NCBI GenBank assembly: GCA_002335945.1
Contig: DDDD01000057.1
Span: forward strand, 1-57,923
Reading direction: 5' to 3'
Length of the DNA: 57,923 nt
Source of the DNA: Porticoccaceae bacterium UBA1989
GTDB lineage: Bacteria; Pseudomonadota; Gammaproteobacteria; Pseudomonadales; Porticoccaceae
A program made the translations under genes and the position numbers. The notes under the pieces were generated by a model. It was not told the DNA's origin, ran no database searches, and saw only the letters and a program-made list of their open reading frames with translations. Numbering within the stretch: position 1 is the stretch's first letter; each line of letters starts with the position of its first letter. This document shows positions 35,351 through 43,989 of the stretch, in pieces.

Positions 35351-36340
35351 GTGAACAGGGACTCTCTGCCGCCTGCTATCTTTGTTATGGGGCCAACCGC
35401 CAGTGGCAAAACCGATCTGGCAATCGCACTGCGCCAGCATTTGCCGGTTGAGCTAATTAATGTGGATTCGGCCCAGGTGTATCGCCAGCTGAATATCGGC
35501 AGCGCCAAGCCAGATGCAGAGACTCTAGCTGCTGCACCTCATCGACTGATTGATATTCGCGACCCAATAGATGTTTATAGTGCGGCAGATTTTCTCGTCG
35601 ATGCCCGCCGTGAAATGGCCGAGATTACTGCGTCCGGGAGAATCCCGTTACTGGTCGGCGGCAGCATGATGTATTTCAAGGTGTTGTTGGAAGGCCTGTC
35701 GGAAATGCCAGAAGCCGATCAGGATATTCGCCAGCAACTTGAGCAGCGAGCGGCTAAATCTGGTTGGCCCAGCCTCTATAAAGAACTACAGATGGTTGAC
35801 CCAGAAACCGCCAGTCGCCTACATCCCAATCATTCTCAGAGAATACAGCGCGCCCTGGAGGTCTACCAGATAACGGGGACTCCCATGTCGGCTTTGCAGG
35901 CTCAGGCCTCCGTTGGTGGCTTACAGAATGACTACCAAATTCAACAGTTTTCCCTGATGCCGGAAAATCGTGGGCTACTTCACCAGCGGATAGAGCAGCG
36001 CTTCCATAAAATGATGGAGCAAGGTTTCGCGGAAGAGATGCAGGCCCTTTTTAAGCGGGGGGATTTACATGTAAACCTGCCAGCCATTCGCTGCGTAGGA
36101 TATAGGCAGCTATGGGATTACTGTGCGGGAGACTGCACCCTGCATGAAGCTGTTGAAAAGGGCGTGATTGCCACCCGGCAATTGGCCAAGCGACAGATAA
36201 CCTGGCTGCGCAATTGGCCAGGGGCGACAGAAATAGCCGTTGATGACGGCAAGTACTATTACAGTCCAGAATATATTCTTAATCGGTGCTTGAAAAAGCT
36301 GGAAGAAGCTCCCATATACTATACTAAGGGGCAAGAGTAG
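35351..36340 (+). CDS. miaA: tRNA dimethylallyltransferase
   Basis: Adds a dimethylallyl group to A37 of tRNAs that read UNN codons. The 329-residue protein carries a P-loop GPTASGKT at residues 14-21, the catalytic Asp in NVDSAQVYR, and the HRLIDIRDP and RCVGYRQLWDY signatures. The start is GTG, four bases after the mutL stop. It precedes hfq, as in most gammaproteobacteria. Confidence 0.96.
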   Translation: MNRDSLPPAIFVMGPTASGKTDLAIALRQHLPVELINVDSAQVYRQLNIGSAKPDAETLAAAPHRLIDIRDPIDVYSAADFLVDARREMAEITASGRIPLLVGGSMMYFKVLLEGLSEMPEADQDIRQQLEQRAAKSGWPSLYKELQMVDPETASRLHPNHSQRIQRALEVYQITGTPMSALQAQASVGGLQNDYQIQQFSLMPENRGLLHQRIEQRFHKMMEQGFAEEMQALFKRGDLHVNLPAIRCVGYRQLWDYCAGDCTLHEAVEKGVIATRQLAKRQITWLRNWPGATEIAVDDGKYYYSPEYILNRCLKKLEEAPIYYTKGQE

Positions 36341-36381
36341 AATCCGCTCTGCGGTGAGACGCAATCCCACCGGACTTTTGC

Positions 36382-36390
36382 TGCGATAAT
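36382..36390 (+). promoter_or_regulatory. Extended -10 promoter element for hfq
   Basis: TGCGATAAT is an extended -10 (TG, one base, GATAAT) in the 90-base gap between miaA and hfq, 41 bases before the hfq start. No strong -35 box is visible. An hfq-proximal promoter is known in E. coli, which supports the reading. Confidence 0.5.
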
Positions 36391-36430
36391 TGTAGCACCC
36401 ATTGAATTTTCAATAACAAGGAGTAGTAAC

Positions 36431-36724
36431 ATGTCAAAAGGGCATAATCTACAAGACCCTTTTCTGAATGTCTTAAGAAAAGAAAGAATCCCAGTGTCTA
36501 TATTTCTGGTAAACGGTATTAAGCTTCAGGGACAGGTTGAGTCTTTTGATCAATTCGTCGTACTGCTAAAAAACACTGTGAGCCAAATGGTCTATAAACA
36601 CGCAATATCTACAGTTGTCCCATCGCGCGCTGTGCGCCTGCCCGCTGCTAATGCAGCTGAGGGCGGATCATCGGATCAGGGATTTGACGATGATGCTGGC
36701 AATTATGGCGACGACAACTACTAA
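36431..36724 (+). CDS. hfq: RNA chaperone Hfq
   Basis: Hexameric Sm-like protein that pairs small RNAs with mRNAs. The 97-residue protein has the Sm1 motif in IFLVNGIKLQGQVESFDQFVVLL-type sequence (about 23-46) and the Sm2 motif YKHAIST. The acidic, Gly/Asp-rich C-terminal tail is disordered. AAGGAG provides a strong ribosome binding site. hflX starts three bases after its stop. Confidence 0.98.
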   Translation: MSKGHNLQDPFLNVLRKERIPVSIFLVNGIKLQGQVESFDQFVVLLKNTVSQMVYKHAISTVVPSRAVRLPAANAAEGGSSDQGFDDDAGNYGDDNY

Positions 36725-36727
36725 GCG

Positions 36728-38023
36728 GTGTCATTGTTCTTTGAGCGACCTAAGTCTGGCGAGAGAGCTGTTCTTGTTCATATAAAGCTGAATAGTGAGT
36801 CCGAACCTGAAGATCCTAGGGAGTTTGAAGAGCTAGTGATTTCTGCGGGTGGAGATCCGGTCGAATTTTTGACCGGATCACGCCCATCTCCCAGCGCGAA
36901 ATTTTTTGTCGGTTCAGGCAAACTCGAAGAGATTAGCGCCGCGGTTAAAAGCGCCGATGCGCAGCTTGTTATCTTTAACCATAATTTATCCCCCAGTCAG
37001 GAACGTAATATTGAAGCCGAGCTTAAATGCCGGGTGCTCGATAGAACCGGTCTGATTTTGGATATTTTTGCCCAGCGTGCCAGAACCCATGAGGGAAAGC
37101 TGCAAGTCGAGCTAGCCCAGTTACAGCATCTGTCTTCGCGACTGGTTAGAGGCTGGACTCACCTTGAGCGTCAACGAGGTGGTATTGGTAATCGGGGTCC
37201 CGGTGAAACTCAGCTGGAATCTGATCGACGAATGGTGAGAGACCGTATTAAGGCTATTAAGCAGCGCCTTGATAAGGTGCGCAAACAGCGCGACCAGGGG
37301 CGGCGAGCGCGGACCAAGTCCGAGATTCCCACCGTGTCGTTGGTGGGTTACACCAACGCCGGAAAATCAACATTATTTAATAAGCTGACCAGCGCCGATG
37401 TCTATGTCGCTGATCAGCTGTTCGCGACTCTAGATCCGACCATGCGCCGACTCGACTTGGCGGAACTGGGGCCAGTGGTCTTTGCGGATACAGTGGGCTT
37501 TATTAGTCATCTACCGCACCGTTTGGTCGATGCCTTTAGAGCGACACTGGAAGAGGCTGCCTCGTCGAACCTATTGATGCATGTTGTAGACGCCTCAGCA
37601 GGGGATCGATCGGTCAATATTGTGCGGGTTAATGAAGTATTAAAAGAGATTAATGCTCACGACTTGCCAACGCTGATGATATACAACAAGATTGACCTGC
37701 TCGACGAAGTGAAGCCCCATATCGAGAGAAATGAAGAGGGCATACCCATTGCAGTTTGGGTGTCGGCACTGGCCGGTGAGGGGTTGGAATTGCTCCTCCA
37801 GGCCGTGGTTGAATGTCTGCCCAATAAAATTGTGCACCAGCATCTGCAGTTACAGCCGAGTCAGGGGGCATTTCGCGCCGCGCTCTATAGTCAAAAAGCT
37901 GTATTATCCGAGCAATCAGCGGAATCAGGTGTTATTAATTTAGAAGTGAAGCTGGCAGAGAGCGATTTTTTGCGTCTGCTTAAAAATTCGGGGTTGAAAT
38001 TAGAAGATTTGGTCACATTGTAA
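36728..38023 (+). CDS. hflX: Ribosome-associated GTPase HflX
   Basis: GTPase that splits stalled or heat-damaged ribosomes. The 431-residue protein has the N-terminal HflX domain with FNHNLSPSQERN, the RGGIGNRGPGETQLE glycine-rich loop, and the G domain with P-loop GYTNAGKSTLFN, DTVGFI and NKID. The start is GTG. It follows hfq closely in the conserved hfq-hflX-hflK-hflC order. Confidence 0.96.
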   Translation: MSLFFERPKSGERAVLVHIKLNSESEPEDPREFEELVISAGGDPVEFLTGSRPSPSAKFFVGSGKLEEISAAVKSADAQLVIFNHNLSPSQERNIEAELKCRVLDRTGLILDIFAQRARTHEGKLQVELAQLQHLSSRLVRGWTHLERQRGGIGNRGPGETQLESDRRMVRDRIKAIKQRLDKVRKQRDQGRRARTKSEIPTVSLVGYTNAGKSTLFNKLTSADVYVADQLFATLDPTMRRLDLAELGPVVFADTVGFISHLPHRLVDAFRATLEEAASSNLLMHVVDASAGDRSVNIVRVNEVLKEINAHDLPTLMIYNKIDLLDEVKPHIERNEEGIPIAVWVSALAGEGLELLLQAVVECLPNKIVHQHLQLQPSQGAFRAALYSQKAVLSEQSAESGVINLEVKLAESDFLRLLKNSGLKLEDLVTL

Positions 38024-38149
38024 TAGCAGGCCTTCATTAGAAGAGCTAGCAGAAGCGCGAGAAGAGAATTTGTAGTCGTAGCCGTGCAGTTTAAAGGCTG
38101 CATCGTAGAAATACCTAAAATAGATCAACAATTAAAACTGGAGAAAATT

Positions 38150-39289
38150 ATGGCCTGGAATGAACCGGGTGGTGGCAAGGATCCTTGGGGTGGTAATCAA
38201 GGCAACGACGGCCCACCAGATATCGATGAAGTGCTAAACAAACTCAAAGAGAAATTCGCTGGATTTGGTGGCGGTTCTAGTGGTGCTGGCGGCGGTGCAG
38301 GTAGCAGTAAAGGCCTGGTACCCGTGGTATTTATAGCGCTGACTATTATTTGGGGTCTGCTGGGCTTCTATCAGGTCGACGAAAAAGAGCAGGCGGTTGT
38401 GCTGCGTCTGGGTAAATACAGCGACACCCTAGGTTCTGGTCTGCAGTGGAACCCACCGATTTTTGACTCAGTAACCATTGTTCGTGTTACAGAAGAGCGA
38501 CAGTATTCGGCCCGTGGCCTGATGTTGACTCAAGACGAAAACATTGTAGAAATCTCATTGACTGTGCAGTACAACATCGTCAATGCCAAAGATTTTGTAT
38601 TGAGCATTAAAGATCCAGAGTTAAGTCTTAAGTATGCAACAGATAGTGCGTTGCGCCATGTTGTGGGTAGCACAGGTTTAGACGGTGTTATTTCGACTGG
38701 CCGTGAAGAAGTTGCCGTGAGTACCGAGGAGAAACTTCAGGATCTTCTGAATGTTTATAGCAGTGGTATTAACGTGGTCAAGATCAACATCGAAGAGGCG
38801 CGCCCACCGACAGAGGTTAAGGCAGCTTACGATGACGTGATCAAGGCGCGGGAAGATCTCGAACGTCTGGTTAACGAAGCTCAGGCTTACTCTAATGGCG
38901 TGATTCCAGAAGCCCGTGGTGAAGCACAGCGTCTCCGTGAAGAAGCTGAAGGCTATCTGTCTCAGGTGGTTTCTAAATCTCAGGGTGAAGCCAAACGTTT
39001 TACTGCGTTGCTAACAGAATATAAGAAGGCACCTGGTGTAACGCGTGAGCGTCTATATATTGATGCGATCGAAGAGGTGATGAGCAGCAGTACTAAGATT
39101 TTGGTGGACACTAAGGGCGGCAACAACATGCTCTATCTACCCCTGGACAAGCTGGTTCAGCAGGGTAATGCAGCAGGCGCAACTCGCGGCTCTGGCAGTG
39201 ATTCCCAGATGGTTGATCGTATTGCCAATGAAGTGATTGAGAAGCTTCAGCGCAACAGCAATCAAATTCAATCGGAGAGACGTCGATGA
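38150..39289 (+). CDS. hflK: FtsH modulator HflK (SPFH/prohibitin family)
   Basis: Forms with HflC a large membrane cage around FtsH protease. The 379-residue protein has a Gly-rich cytosolic N-terminus (about 1-60), one membrane helix at about 62-80, then an SPFH domain and a long helical region rich in Glu, Arg and Ala. The frame extends upstream, but ATG 38150 is preceded by GGAG at the right distance and gives the MAWNEPGGG start typical of HflK. It overlaps hflC by four bases. Confidence 0.95.
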   Translation: MAWNEPGGGKDPWGGNQGNDGPPDIDEVLNKLKEKFAGFGGGSSGAGGGAGSSKGLVPVVFIALTIIWGLLGFYQVDEKEQAVVLRLGKYSDTLGSGLQWNPPIFDSVTIVRVTEERQYSARGLMLTQDENIVEISLTVQYNIVNAKDFVLSIKDPELSLKYATDSALRHVVGSTGLDGVISTGREEVAVSTEEKLQDLLNVYSSGINVVKINIEEARPPTEVKAAYDDVIKAREDLERLVNEAQAYSNGVIPEARGEAQRLREEAEGYLSQVVSKSQGEAKRFTALLTEYKKAPGVTRERLYIDAIEEVMSSSTKILVDTKGGNNMLYLPLDKLVQQGNAAGATRGSGSDSQMVDRIANEVIEKLQRNSNQIQSERRR

Positions 39290-40155
39290 ATAATCTAATG
39301 AAAACCGCCATCGTAGTGTTGGTTTTGTTGATAGGCGCCAGCAGTTCACTGTATGTGGTTAGTGAATTTGAGCGTGGTGTAAAGCTACAGTTTGGTAAGC
39401 TGGTCGAAGCTGATATACAGCCCGGCCTGCACGTCAAAATTCCCTTTGTGGACAATGTGCGTATCTTTGATGCACGTATCCTCACCGTAGATGCGCAGCC
39501 AGCAAGCTTCTTTACTATTGAAAAGAAGCGTCTGATTGTAGATTCCTATGCTAAGTGGCGTATTGCCAATGTAGAAACCTACTATAAGGCAACGGGTGGC
39601 GTCGAGTCTGTCGCTCACAACCGTCTGGCCAATCGTGTTAATAACGGCCTTAGAAACCAGTTTGGTACCCGTACCCTGCATGAGGTAGTTTCTGGCGAGC
39701 GCGATCTGCTGATGAAAAACATCACTGCCGAACTCAACGACTCGGTACTGGATAGCCTAGGTATCGAAGTAGTCGATGTTCGCGTTAAGCGTATTGACCT
39801 TCCTCAGGAAGTGAGCAGCCAGGTATTCCGTCGTATGACGGCTGAGCGAGATAAAGAAGCCAATGAGTTGCGTTCAACTGGTAAGGAACGCGCTGAAAAG
39901 ATTCGCGCTTCTGCGGACCGTGAACGCACTATTGAGGTGGCTAACGCTTACCGTGATTCTGAGAAATTGCGCGGTGAAGGTGATGCAAAAGCAGCGGCTA
40001 TCTACTCTGAAGCCTATCAGCAAGACCCAGAGTTCTACTCGTTTATGCGTAGCCTCAACGCCTATAAATCTGCCTTCTCCAATAAAGGCGATATTATGCT
40101 AGTGGATCCAGGCAGCGACTTTTTCAAGTATTTGAACCAACAGAGCGGCAACTAA
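39286..40155 (+). CDS. hflC: FtsH modulator HflC (SPFH/prohibitin family)
   Basis: Partner of HflK, 289 residues. The N-terminal membrane helix (about 5-24) is followed by an SPFH domain with the VVSEFERGVKLQFG start and the DVRVKRIDLP segment. A helical C-terminal region contains a RMTAERDKEANELR stretch. It is translationally coupled to hflK. A 136-base region with two hairpins and a promoter-like site follows. Confidence 0.96.
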   Translation: MNNLMKTAIVVLVLLIGASSSLYVVSEFERGVKLQFGKLVEADIQPGLHVKIPFVDNVRIFDARILTVDAQPASFFTIEKKRLIVDSYAKWRIANVETYYKATGGVESVAHNRLANRVNNGLRNQFGTRTLHEVVSGERDLLMKNITAELNDSVLDSLGIEVVDVRVKRIDLPQEVSSQVFRRMTAERDKEANELRSTGKERAEKIRASADRERTIEVANAYRDSEKLRGEGDAKAAAIYSEAYQQDPEFYSFMRSLNAYKSAFSNKGDIMLVDPGSDFFKYLNQQSGN

Positions 40156-40172
40156 TAGGGCGCTTAGGGTGA

Positions 40173-40203
40173 CTGAACTGATTAAAGGCCTTAATCAGTT
40201 CAG
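40173..40203 (+). repeat. Perfect 13-base inverted repeat after hflC
   Basis: CTGAACTGATTAA (40173-40185) and TTAATCAGTTCAG (40191-40203) are exact reverse complements around the five-base spacer AGGCC. No T-run follows on either strand. It begins 18 bases after the hflC stop. Its centre lies about 58 bases upstream of the predicted start point of the next promoter, where an activator dyad could sit. Confidence 0.7.
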
Positions 40204-40230
40204 AAACCTCTGCCACATTGATGGCGATTT

Positions 40231-40239
40231 TGCTAGAAT
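40231..40239 (+). promoter_or_regulatory. Extended -10 promoter element for the DUF2065-hisZ-purA set
   Basis: TGCTAGAAT is an extended -10 (TG, one base, TAGAAT), with transcription expected to start near 40246. The -35 region is weak. The start point falls inside the 5' arm of the next terminator hairpin. Confidence 0.5.
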
Positions 40240-40243
40240 TCGG

Positions 40244-40267
40244 AAACCGGGGCGACTCGGTTTTTTT
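40244..40267 (+). terminator. Intrinsic terminator after hflC with GNRA loop
   Basis: AAACCGGG (40244-40251) pairs with CTCGGTTT (40256-40263), including one G-U pair, around a GCGA tetraloop. Seven T occupy 40261-40267. This should end transcripts coming from hflC. Confidence 0.75.
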
Positions 40268-40291
40268 ACGCCGGTTCTGAGGTGATATTTA

Positions 40292-40477
40292 ATGCTCGAC
40301 GATGTAGGTAGAGCGATTGGTTTGATGCTGGTGTTTGAGGGAATCATGCCTTTTTTGGCGCCGAAACGGTGGCGTAATATGGCAGAGGTTCTGGCCACTA
40401 TAGATGATCGCTCAATGAGAATAATTGGTCTGCTGAGTATGCTCGGTGGATTGGCGCTGCTGGTTTTTTGGCGCTAA
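40292..40477 (+). CDS. DUF2065 small membrane protein (YjeT-like)
   Basis: A 61-residue protein with two hydrophobic segments (about 5-24 and 42-60) separated by a short basic stretch with APKRWR. It matches the DUF2065 family, whose E. coli member yjeT also lies between hflC and purA. GAGGTGA at 40279-40285 is a strong ribosome binding site. Function is unknown; the context suggests co-expression with hisZ and purA. Confidence 0.88.
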   Translation: MLDDVGRAIGLMLVFEGIMPFLAPKRWRNMAEVLATIDDRSMRIIGLLSMLGGLALLVFWR

Positions 40478-40498
40478 ACTTTAAAAAATGGGATTCCT

Positions 40499-41677
40499 GT
40501 GAAAAATGTAGATCGCTGGTTATTGCCGGATGGCGTCGATGACGTGCTTCCAGAACAGGCACAGGTTGTCGAGCACCTGCGTCGCCAACTACTTGATCTC
40601 TATCACAACTGGGGCTACGACCTCGTTATTCCACCCATGGTTGAGTTTACCGAATCACTCCTCAGTGGCTCCGGCAGCGACCTTGACCTAATGACCTTTC
40701 GTGTCACTGATCAAATCAGTGGACGCATGATGGGCATCCGCGCAGATATTACTCCTCAGACCGCCAGAATGGACGCTCACAGCCTCCGCAGAGACGGACC
40801 TAACCGTCTTTGTTATGCAGGTACCGTGTTGCACACACGTCCCCGTGGGCCCTTGGAATCGCGGACTCCCATCTCTCTGGGCGTCGAACTGTTCGGCGAG
40901 GCGACTTTGAGCGCCGATATCGAAGTTATCGAATTGTTTTTACAGACCCTCAAGAGTAGTGGTGTTGCTAATGTGCATCTGGACCTCGGCCATGTGGATA
41001 TCTTCCGTGGCCTATTAGCCGTTGCCAATCTCGATAATGACCAAGAAAATCAGCTGTTTGAACTGTTGCAGCGTAAGGCCAGCGACGAACTCAGCGCCTG
41101 GATAGCGGCCAATGTTACAGACAGTAAGTTGGCGGGCTGGCTCAACATACTGCCGACCCTCGCGGGCAATGCGGAAGTGCTAACGGCTGCCAAAAAAGCC
41201 TTAGCCGGTGCACCGGAAACCGTATTAGCGGCCATTATGCAGCTTGAGCAGGTAGTTACGGCATTGCCAACAGGGGAAGTCACCGTCTATTTGGATCTGG
41301 GTGAACTGCCCGGATACCATTATCACACGGGCATTGTGTTTGCCGGTTATGTGCAGGGCTATGGTAAGGCGCTGGGTAATGGTGGTCGTTACGACCATGT
41401 TGGCGAAGCCTTTGGTCGCTCGCGCCCAGCAACCGGATTCGCCTTTGATCTCAAGTCATTAGTGACCCAGGGGAACACCCATTATGGTGCAGTAGCAGGC
41501 ATATTTGTGCCCTATACCTCTGACGCCGAATGTCATCAGCAGGTTGCACTGTTACGCGCTCAGGGCAACCGAGTTGTGCAGGGTTTTGCTGACCAGGTTG
41601 TAAATTATCAAGAAATAAAATGTGATCGTCGGCTGGTGCAGCAAGACGGTCATTATGTGATTGAGAGTTTGTCCTAA
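40499..41677 (+). CDS. hisZ: ATP phosphoribosyltransferase regulatory subunit HisZ
   Basis: A histidyl-tRNA synthetase paralog that pairs with short-form HisG to catalyse and regulate the first step of histidine synthesis. The 392-residue protein keeps the class II core (LLPDGVDDVLPEQA start, MGIRADITPQTARM motif 2 region, GGRYDHVGEAFG motif) but lacks the anticodon-binding domain of HisS. The start is GTG, with GGGA just upstream. hisZ-purA adjacency is usual in Pseudomonas. HisG is not in the window. Confidence 0.94.
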   Translation: MKNVDRWLLPDGVDDVLPEQAQVVEHLRRQLLDLYHNWGYDLVIPPMVEFTESLLSGSGSDLDLMTFRVTDQISGRMMGIRADITPQTARMDAHSLRRDGPNRLCYAGTVLHTRPRGPLESRTPISLGVELFGEATLSADIEVIELFLQTLKSSGVANVHLDLGHVDIFRGLLAVANLDNDQENQLFELLQRKASDELSAWIAANVTDSKLAGWLNILPTLAGNAEVLTAAKKALAGAPETVLAAIMQLEQVVTALPTGEVTVYLDLGELPGYHYHTGIVFAGYVQGYGKALGNGGRYDHVGEAFGRSRPATGFAFDLKSLVTQGNTHYGAVAGIFVPYTSDAECHQQVALLRAQGNRVVQGFADQVVNYQEIKCDRRLVQQDGHYVIESLS

Positions 41678-41737
41678 TTTAAACGTCGTCCTGATCTAAA
41701 CAGTCAGTTAGTGTAATTTTTTCGAGTAAGAAATCTT

Positions 41738-43030
41738 ATGGGTAGAAATGTCGTTATTCTTGGTTCTCAATGGGGGGACGAAGGCAAGGGTAAGATCGTT
41801 GATTTATTAACCGACAAAGCATCGTTAGTGGCACGATTTCAGGGTGGCCATAATGCCGGTCACACCCTCGTAATCGATGGCCAGAAAACGGCGTTACATC
41901 TGATACCCTCAGGTATCCTGCGTGAGCATGTCACCTGCGTGATTGGCAACGGTGTGGTGGTTGCACCAGATGCATTGCTCAAAGAAATTCATATGCTTGA
42001 AGCCCGCGGAGTAAAGGTGCGTGACCGCCTTAAAGTTTCAGGCTCATGCCCATTAATCCTCAGCTATCACATTGCCTTAGATCAGGCTCGAGAAGCAGCT
42101 CGCGGTGAGGCCAAAATTGGTACAACCGGCAGAGGTATTGGTCCTGCTTACGAAGATAAGGTGGCTCGTCGTGCACTGCGTCTCGGAGACATGGCTAATA
42201 TGGAACGCTTTGCTGAAAAGCTCAAAGAGGTTCTTGAATACCATAACTTTGCGCTTACCCAGTATTACAAAACCGACCCTGTCGACTTTGACAAGACCCT
42301 CGCCGAGGCAAAAGAATGGGCAGCCGTACTCTTACCCATGAAAGCCGATGTGACCAAAATTCTCCACGATGCCCGTGAAGCTGGAGACCATATTCTGTTT
42401 GAAGGCGCCCAGGGCTCGCTGCTTGATATTGACCATGGCACCTATCCCTACGTAACCTCGTCCAATACCACTGCCGGTGGCACCGCCACAGGAACAGGTT
42501 TTGGCCCACTGTATCTAGACTATGTGCTGGGCATAACCAAAGCCTACACCACCAGAGTGGGTTCAGGTCCATTCCCTACTGAACTACATTGCGAGATCGG
42601 CCAGTACCTAGGCGAGAAAGGTCATGAGTTTGGTACCACCACTGGTCGTTCACGACGCTGTGGCTGGTTCGATGCCGTCGCATTGCGACAGGCAGTGCGC
42701 ATTAATAGTATTTCAGGTATCTGCCTAACCAAGCTAGATGTATTGGATGGCTTGGACGAGGTCAATATCTGTATCGGTTACCAACATAAAGACGGCACCG
42801 ACGCTGGCATTCCTATGCATGCCGATGATTTTGAAGATATCACGCCAATCTATGAATCAATGCCAGGTTGGAGCGATGTCACGGTTGGTGCTCAGCGTCT
42901 GGAAGACTTACCTCAGGCCGCGCGAGATTATATTGTGCGTATTGAAGAGTTGACTGGCGCCCCAGTAGATATCGTTTCTACGGGTCCAGATCGTGTAGAA
43001 ACCATTGTTTTGCGTCACCCATTTTCGTAA
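41738..43030 (+). CDS. purA: Adenylosuccinate synthetase
   Basis: Joins IMP and aspartate using GTP to make adenylosuccinate, the first committed step to AMP. The 430-residue protein has the GTP/catalytic loop GSQWGDEGKGKIVD at the N-terminus, the GHNAGHTLV loop, and the Asp-binding TTTGRSRRCGW segment. It ends the long plus-strand run and is followed by a strong bidirectional terminator. Confidence 0.98.
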   Translation: MGRNVVILGSQWGDEGKGKIVDLLTDKASLVARFQGGHNAGHTLVIDGQKTALHLIPSGILREHVTCVIGNGVVVAPDALLKEIHMLEARGVKVRDRLKVSGSCPLILSYHIALDQAREAARGEAKIGTTGRGIGPAYEDKVARRALRLGDMANMERFAEKLKEVLEYHNFALTQYYKTDPVDFDKTLAEAKEWAAVLLPMKADVTKILHDAREAGDHILFEGAQGSLLDIDHGTYPYVTSSNTTAGGTATGTGFGPLYLDYVLGITKAYTTRVGSGPFPTELHCEIGQYLGEKGHEFGTTTGRSRRCGWFDAVALRQAVRINSISGICLTKLDVLDGLDEVNICIGYQHKDGTDAGIPMHADDFEDITPIYESMPGWSDVTVGAQRLEDLPQAARDYIVRIEELTGAPVDIVSTGPDRVETIVLRHPFS

Positions 43031-43042
43031 ACCTACGTTGTT

Positions 43043-43082
43043 AAAAAAGCCCGCGCTCGGTTAACCGGACGCGGGTTTTTTT
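43043..43082. terminator. Bidirectional intrinsic terminator between purA and the MAPEG gene
   Basis: CCCGCG (43050-43055) pairs with CGCGGG (43070-43075), and the inner bases CGG/CCG extend the stem around TTAA. An A-run precedes and a seven-base T-run (43076-43082) follows. It serves purA on the plus strand and the MAPEG gene on the minus strand. Confidence 0.9.
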
Positions 43083-43121
43083 AACCCTGGTTTCTGGCAA
43101 ATAAGCCGGGTAGTTTAAACC

Positions 43122-43508
43122 CTAGCCTACAATATGTAGCCCTAAACCAATGAGACTACCAATCACCAGTGCGATATTGCTGAAGATGCTCATCACCGCC
43201 CCGGGTCCACGGATTTTGGGGTCTTTGAGGTACAGACTCGAGTAGATTTGCCGACCCAATAAAAATAAAACACCGGGAAGAAGTACCCAGCTAGCACTGA
43301 CGTAATAGCTAAATGTAAGCATGCTGGGAATAAAAACAATCAACTGTTCCAGCGTATTTTGTTGTATACGAAATTTTATTTCCCACTCTTCATTGCCCGT
43401 TGTTTTAGGGGCCAAAACATTATTTTTTAGACGAGAAAAACCTACCCTAAAAGTAAATATCAGATACTGAAGTAGTGCGACCAATATAATGGCGATACTG
43501 TATTCCAT
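43122..43508 (-). CDS. MAPEG family membrane protein
   Basis: A 128-residue integral membrane protein with four hydrophobic segments (about 3-20, 53-72, 75-90 and 105-127). The family signature is visible in RIQQNTLEQLIVFIP, where MAPEG proteins have an R-x2-N-x2-E pattern that helps bind glutathione. Eukaryotic relatives act in eicosanoid and glutathione metabolism; bacterial ones are mostly uncharacterised. It is isolated, opposite in direction to both neighbours, and not part of the nuo operon. Confidence 0.85.
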   Translation of the reverse strand: MEYSIAIILVALLQYLIFTFRVGFSRLKNNVLAPKTTGNEEWEIKFRIQQNTLEQLIVFIPSMLTFSYYVSASWVLLPGVLFLLGRQIYSSLYLKDPKIRGPGAVMSIFSNIALVIGSLIGLGLHIVG

Positions 43509-43989
43509 GTCAATTTCCCTGTGTCGAATTTTTAAACCTAAAATTAATACCTATTACATATGGATAAAATTACGCGTCCATATTAAAAATAAGCCTAGAC
43601 TAAAGCGCTACTTGATGCAGAGGAAAGCCCTTCGGCACCTACCTTTTTAACTATGCGAAAGTAAAATTTTTAGGTCTGCCCAGTTAACCCACCAGTAACC
43701 GCCAACAAAATTTGTCTGCTGTTACCTCTTGCGCAAACAAAATAACCCCTGTAACGTTATTCACGTAGCACTGAATAAAAACAAACGGTTTTCACGCCAG
43801 TTGCGTTTTATACAGGCGATAGAATTCCGATACGCTTGGGGTATTTATGCCACTAAAGATGTATATGGACATTATTCGTTTAAGCCGCGCTCGCCACCGA
43901 CCTAAGGTGGTAAGAAATTCCTTTATCCTCGATATTTCCTTTTTAATAACCGCCTTCCGGCACTGTTACCTGTCTGGAAGGATGCGTTA
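43509..43989 (+). other. 481-base non-coding leader upstream of nuoA
   Basis: This is the only stretch over 300 bases without a gene. It is A/T-rich and has no convincing open frame or tRNA. It should hold the nuo promoter. One weak candidate is TTGCGC followed after 17 bases by TAACGT (about 43729-43757). CCACC/GGTGG (43894-43898 and 43906-43910) forms a small hairpin, and CCTTCC/GGAAGG forms a second one at the nuoA ribosome binding site. No known riboswitch is recognised. Confidence 0.6.
43953..43981 (+). promoter_or_regulatory. Hairpin overlapping the nuoA ribosome binding site
   Basis: CCTTCC (43953-43958) is complementary to GGAAGG (43976-43981), which is the Shine-Dalgarno sequence of nuoA (start 43990). 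The loop is 17 bases, and a GG/CC pair inside it could extend the stem. If formed, the hairpin would hide the ribosome binding site. Confidence 0.45.

Noticed and set aside
43509..43989. Riboswitch in the nuo leader
   Set aside because: I looked for conserved riboswitch cores and saw none. Only simple hairpins are visible.
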